Shown here one piece after another: positions 62,273 through 64,000 of a DNA stretch of 64,000 nucleotides; the first letter of the stretch is position 1; each line of letters opens with the position of its first letter. Below the pieces are notes generated by a model. The model made no database searches and was not told where the DNA came from. It saw only the letters and a list, made by a program, of their open reading frames with translations. Both the position numbers and the translations under genes were made by a program. The stretch is from Nonomuraea helvata (GTDB lineage: Bacteria; Actinomycetota; Actinomycetes; Streptosporangiales; Streptosporangiaceae): assembly GCF_039535785.1 (NCBI RefSeq), contig NZ_BAAAXV010000005.1, positions 1,302,001 through 1,366,000 on the forward strand. Reading direction: 5' to 3'.

Positions 62273-64000
62273 ATGCAGCTCTCCCCCCGTCTGTTATCCG
62301 GCGCGAAGATCCTACGGCAAGCCATGATTGTGCTGTCACTTAACAGCATGATCGCTGGGACCATGGCGATCGTTCCGGAATCTTCCGCGCAAGCCGACCC
62401 CACCCCAACCCCCCTGCAACATCAGCGCCGACCGGCAAAACCTTTCCCCGGCCCGACGATCCAGATGAGGCGCTTCGCGCTGCAATCACCGAAGCAAAGA
62501 AGTACGGCAAGCCAGTAGAGGTGGCGACCGCAGCCAACTCATCCGGAAGGACATGGGCCTATCCGGACGGCCATCTCACATCCGACATCTATGCCGGCCC
62601 TGCCCGAGTGAAGCAGGCTAACGGCGAATGGGCCTGGATCGACAACTCCCTCGTCGAGCAGAATGGCGTTCTGAGGCAGAGGACACCTTCTGCGGCAACC
62701 GCAGTCCAGTTCTCGTCAGGTGGCACGGCTCATCCGTTCGCCGTATTAACAAAGGGGGACAAGGGCGGGCAACTCGCGCTCGCTTGGCCTACTCCCCTCC
62801 CAAAGCCTGTAGTCAAGGGACAGACCGCGACCTACACTGACGCTGTCGGACCCGGTGCCGATTTGGTGGTCATGGCGCTTACGACCGGTTTTCGGTTTGA
62901 CATCGTCCTTAGGGAAAAGCTGAAGGGCACATTCCGCCTTCGCCTGCCACTGGCCGCCAAAGGCCTCGATCTGAGTACAACCCCGGACGGGATCCTCCAA
63001 CTGACCGACGGCAAGGGGCGGAAGATCGGCCATGGTCAGCGACCCATGATGTGGGATGCTGGCCCTGAACATGGGGCGCGCCGTACGGCTGTGAAGGTGA
63101 GTGTCGAGAAGGGCAGCGACAACGCCGTCCTGGCCATCGAACCGGACCAGAGCTTTCTGAGCGACTCGACCACCAAGTACCCTGTCACCATCGACCCCAC
63201 CATCACCCTTGGTTTGCAAGCAGATACGTGGGTCGAAAACTCCACGGCCTATGGCAACTCTCAGCCAAGCGATATCCAGCTTTGGGCCGGGGCCTATGAG
63301 GATCCTTTCGAAGGCACGAACCTCGTCGATCGATCGTTCCTGAAGTTCGACTCGTCTGCGCTGGCTGGTCGATGGATCAAGGACGCAGTGCTCGCACTCC
63401 GGCAGCACAGTTCCACAGGCTGCGGCGATGCAAGCTCCGCCATAAAGGCTCAGCGGATAACCGCTGAGTGGAACGAACTGAGCCTGACGTGGGCAAATCA
63501 GCCGGCAGCCACCGCATCCGGAGAGGCAACGGCCAGAGACACTGCCGCATGTGGCGAGGTCCAGACCATGACGTGGCAGGTGTCCGGCATCGCGCAAGCC
63601 TGGGCGAGCGGCGCACCGAATTACGGAATTCTGCTGCGCGGCACAGACGAATCAGCTGCCAGCCCTGATTACAATCGTGTTTTTGGTTCGGCCGAATGGG
63701 GCGGCGCGGGCATACCCAAACTGACCGTCACCTACGGGCTCCCGCCCGAAATCCCCGCTGTCACCAGCGACTTCGTCGACTCCATGGAAGAGACCGACGC
63801 GATCGTTCGCAGTGGTCTGGTCGGTCTCACCTACTCATCCAGCAGCACCGACGGAAGTGCCATCCAGTACTCGATGGCAATCAGCGAGACCACCGGTCAG
63901 CTCACCGCGCCCGCTCCTGTCACTGGAGCGAGTGGCCAGGCCGTACGGCAGAGCGTGACGCTGGGCAATCCGCACAGCTTCAAGTTCGTCGTGAAGGCGT
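62273..64000 (+). pseudogene. Secreted DNRLRE-domain protein, frameshifted and cut by the window end
   Basis: A signal-peptide-like start (ILRQAMIVLSLNSMIAGTMA) is followed by a Pro/Gln-rich stretch. At a run of six C near 62410 the frame must shift by one extra base, after which an uninterrupted frame runs to 64000. It has a beta-rich region (GRTWAYPDGHLTSDIYAG; DNSLVEQNG), a DNRLRE-type domain at about codons 315-485 (DTWVENSTAYGNSQ; RSFLKFDSSALAG; GAGIPKLTVTYG) and the start of a further repeat-like part. Such N-termini lead large cell-wall or RHS-type proteins, possibly with a C-terminal toxin that lies beyond the window. Base composition is less GC-rich than in neighbours, suggesting recent transfer. 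Confidence 0.7.

Overview
High-GC actinobacterial chromosome. WhiB, SigF with an RsbW-type kinase, a PdtaS-type sensor kinase, nickel superoxide dismutase with its maturation protease, a fused 2-oxoglutarate decarboxylase/dehydrogenase and a DasR-type GntR regulator together suggest a filamentous actinomycete. Streptosporangiaceae (Nonomuraea-like) is my best guess, but it is an inference from gene content only.

Layout. 1-1.3 kb: one end of an IS605-type element (tnpB cut by the window edge, tnpA decayed). 1.4-7.6 kb: GDP-mannose dehydratase (frameshifted) divergent from a glycosyltransferase / methyltransferase / alpha-toroid / DUF1702 group, with a second methyltransferase facing it; this looks like a small glycoconjugate locus. 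7.6-9.4 kb: PPOX-fold oxidoreductase, ferredoxin and zinc alcohol dehydrogenase behind a KstR-like operator. 9.5-12.4 kb: TetR gene, then a beta-lactamase-fold hydrolase and its MerR regulator with a textbook MerR operator. 12.6-19.5 kb: a sugar or cyclitol uptake and oxidation operon (ROK regulator, ABC ATPase, permease, lipoprotein, Gfo/Idh dehydrogenase, isomerase). 19.7-24.3 kb: SDR, a perfect 77-bp triplication, an Xi-class GST, an MFS pump coupled to an HTH regulator, and a B3/B4-domain protein. 24.5-28.4 kb: kgd and a small DUF6104 protein. 28.5-35.2 kb: DUF4097/PadR pair, MpaB-like protein, quinone oxidoreductase, membrane protein, vapBC and a thiolase-like protein.

35.4-46.4 kb is the standout. 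It is an array of six paralogous secreted trypsin-fold proteins. The first two have an intact His/Asp/Ser triad. The other four keep His and Asp, but the catalytic serine is aspartate in all four (G-[YA]-D-G-G-P), and three of these also carry a shared insert of roughly 150 residues. Three of the four genes lie behind CRP-like palindromes, all four start with TTG, and two of them end in near-identical terminators and share a leader. A degenerate Nudix gene and an IS5-type remnant interrupt the array. I read it as an expanded family of secreted pseudoproteases next to active relatives.

46.5-64 kb: TPR-type HTH regulator, malic enzyme, amino-acid ABC transporter, CGNR protein, sodX/sodN, RsbW-like kinase and sigF, diacylglycerol-kinase-like protein, whiB and pdtaS (with a CRP-like site before whiB), dasR, a short GntR gene with two small ORFs, and bioD. 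The window ends with a decayed group II intron maturase and the start of a large secreted DNRLRE-domain protein, frameshifted at a C run and cut by the window end.
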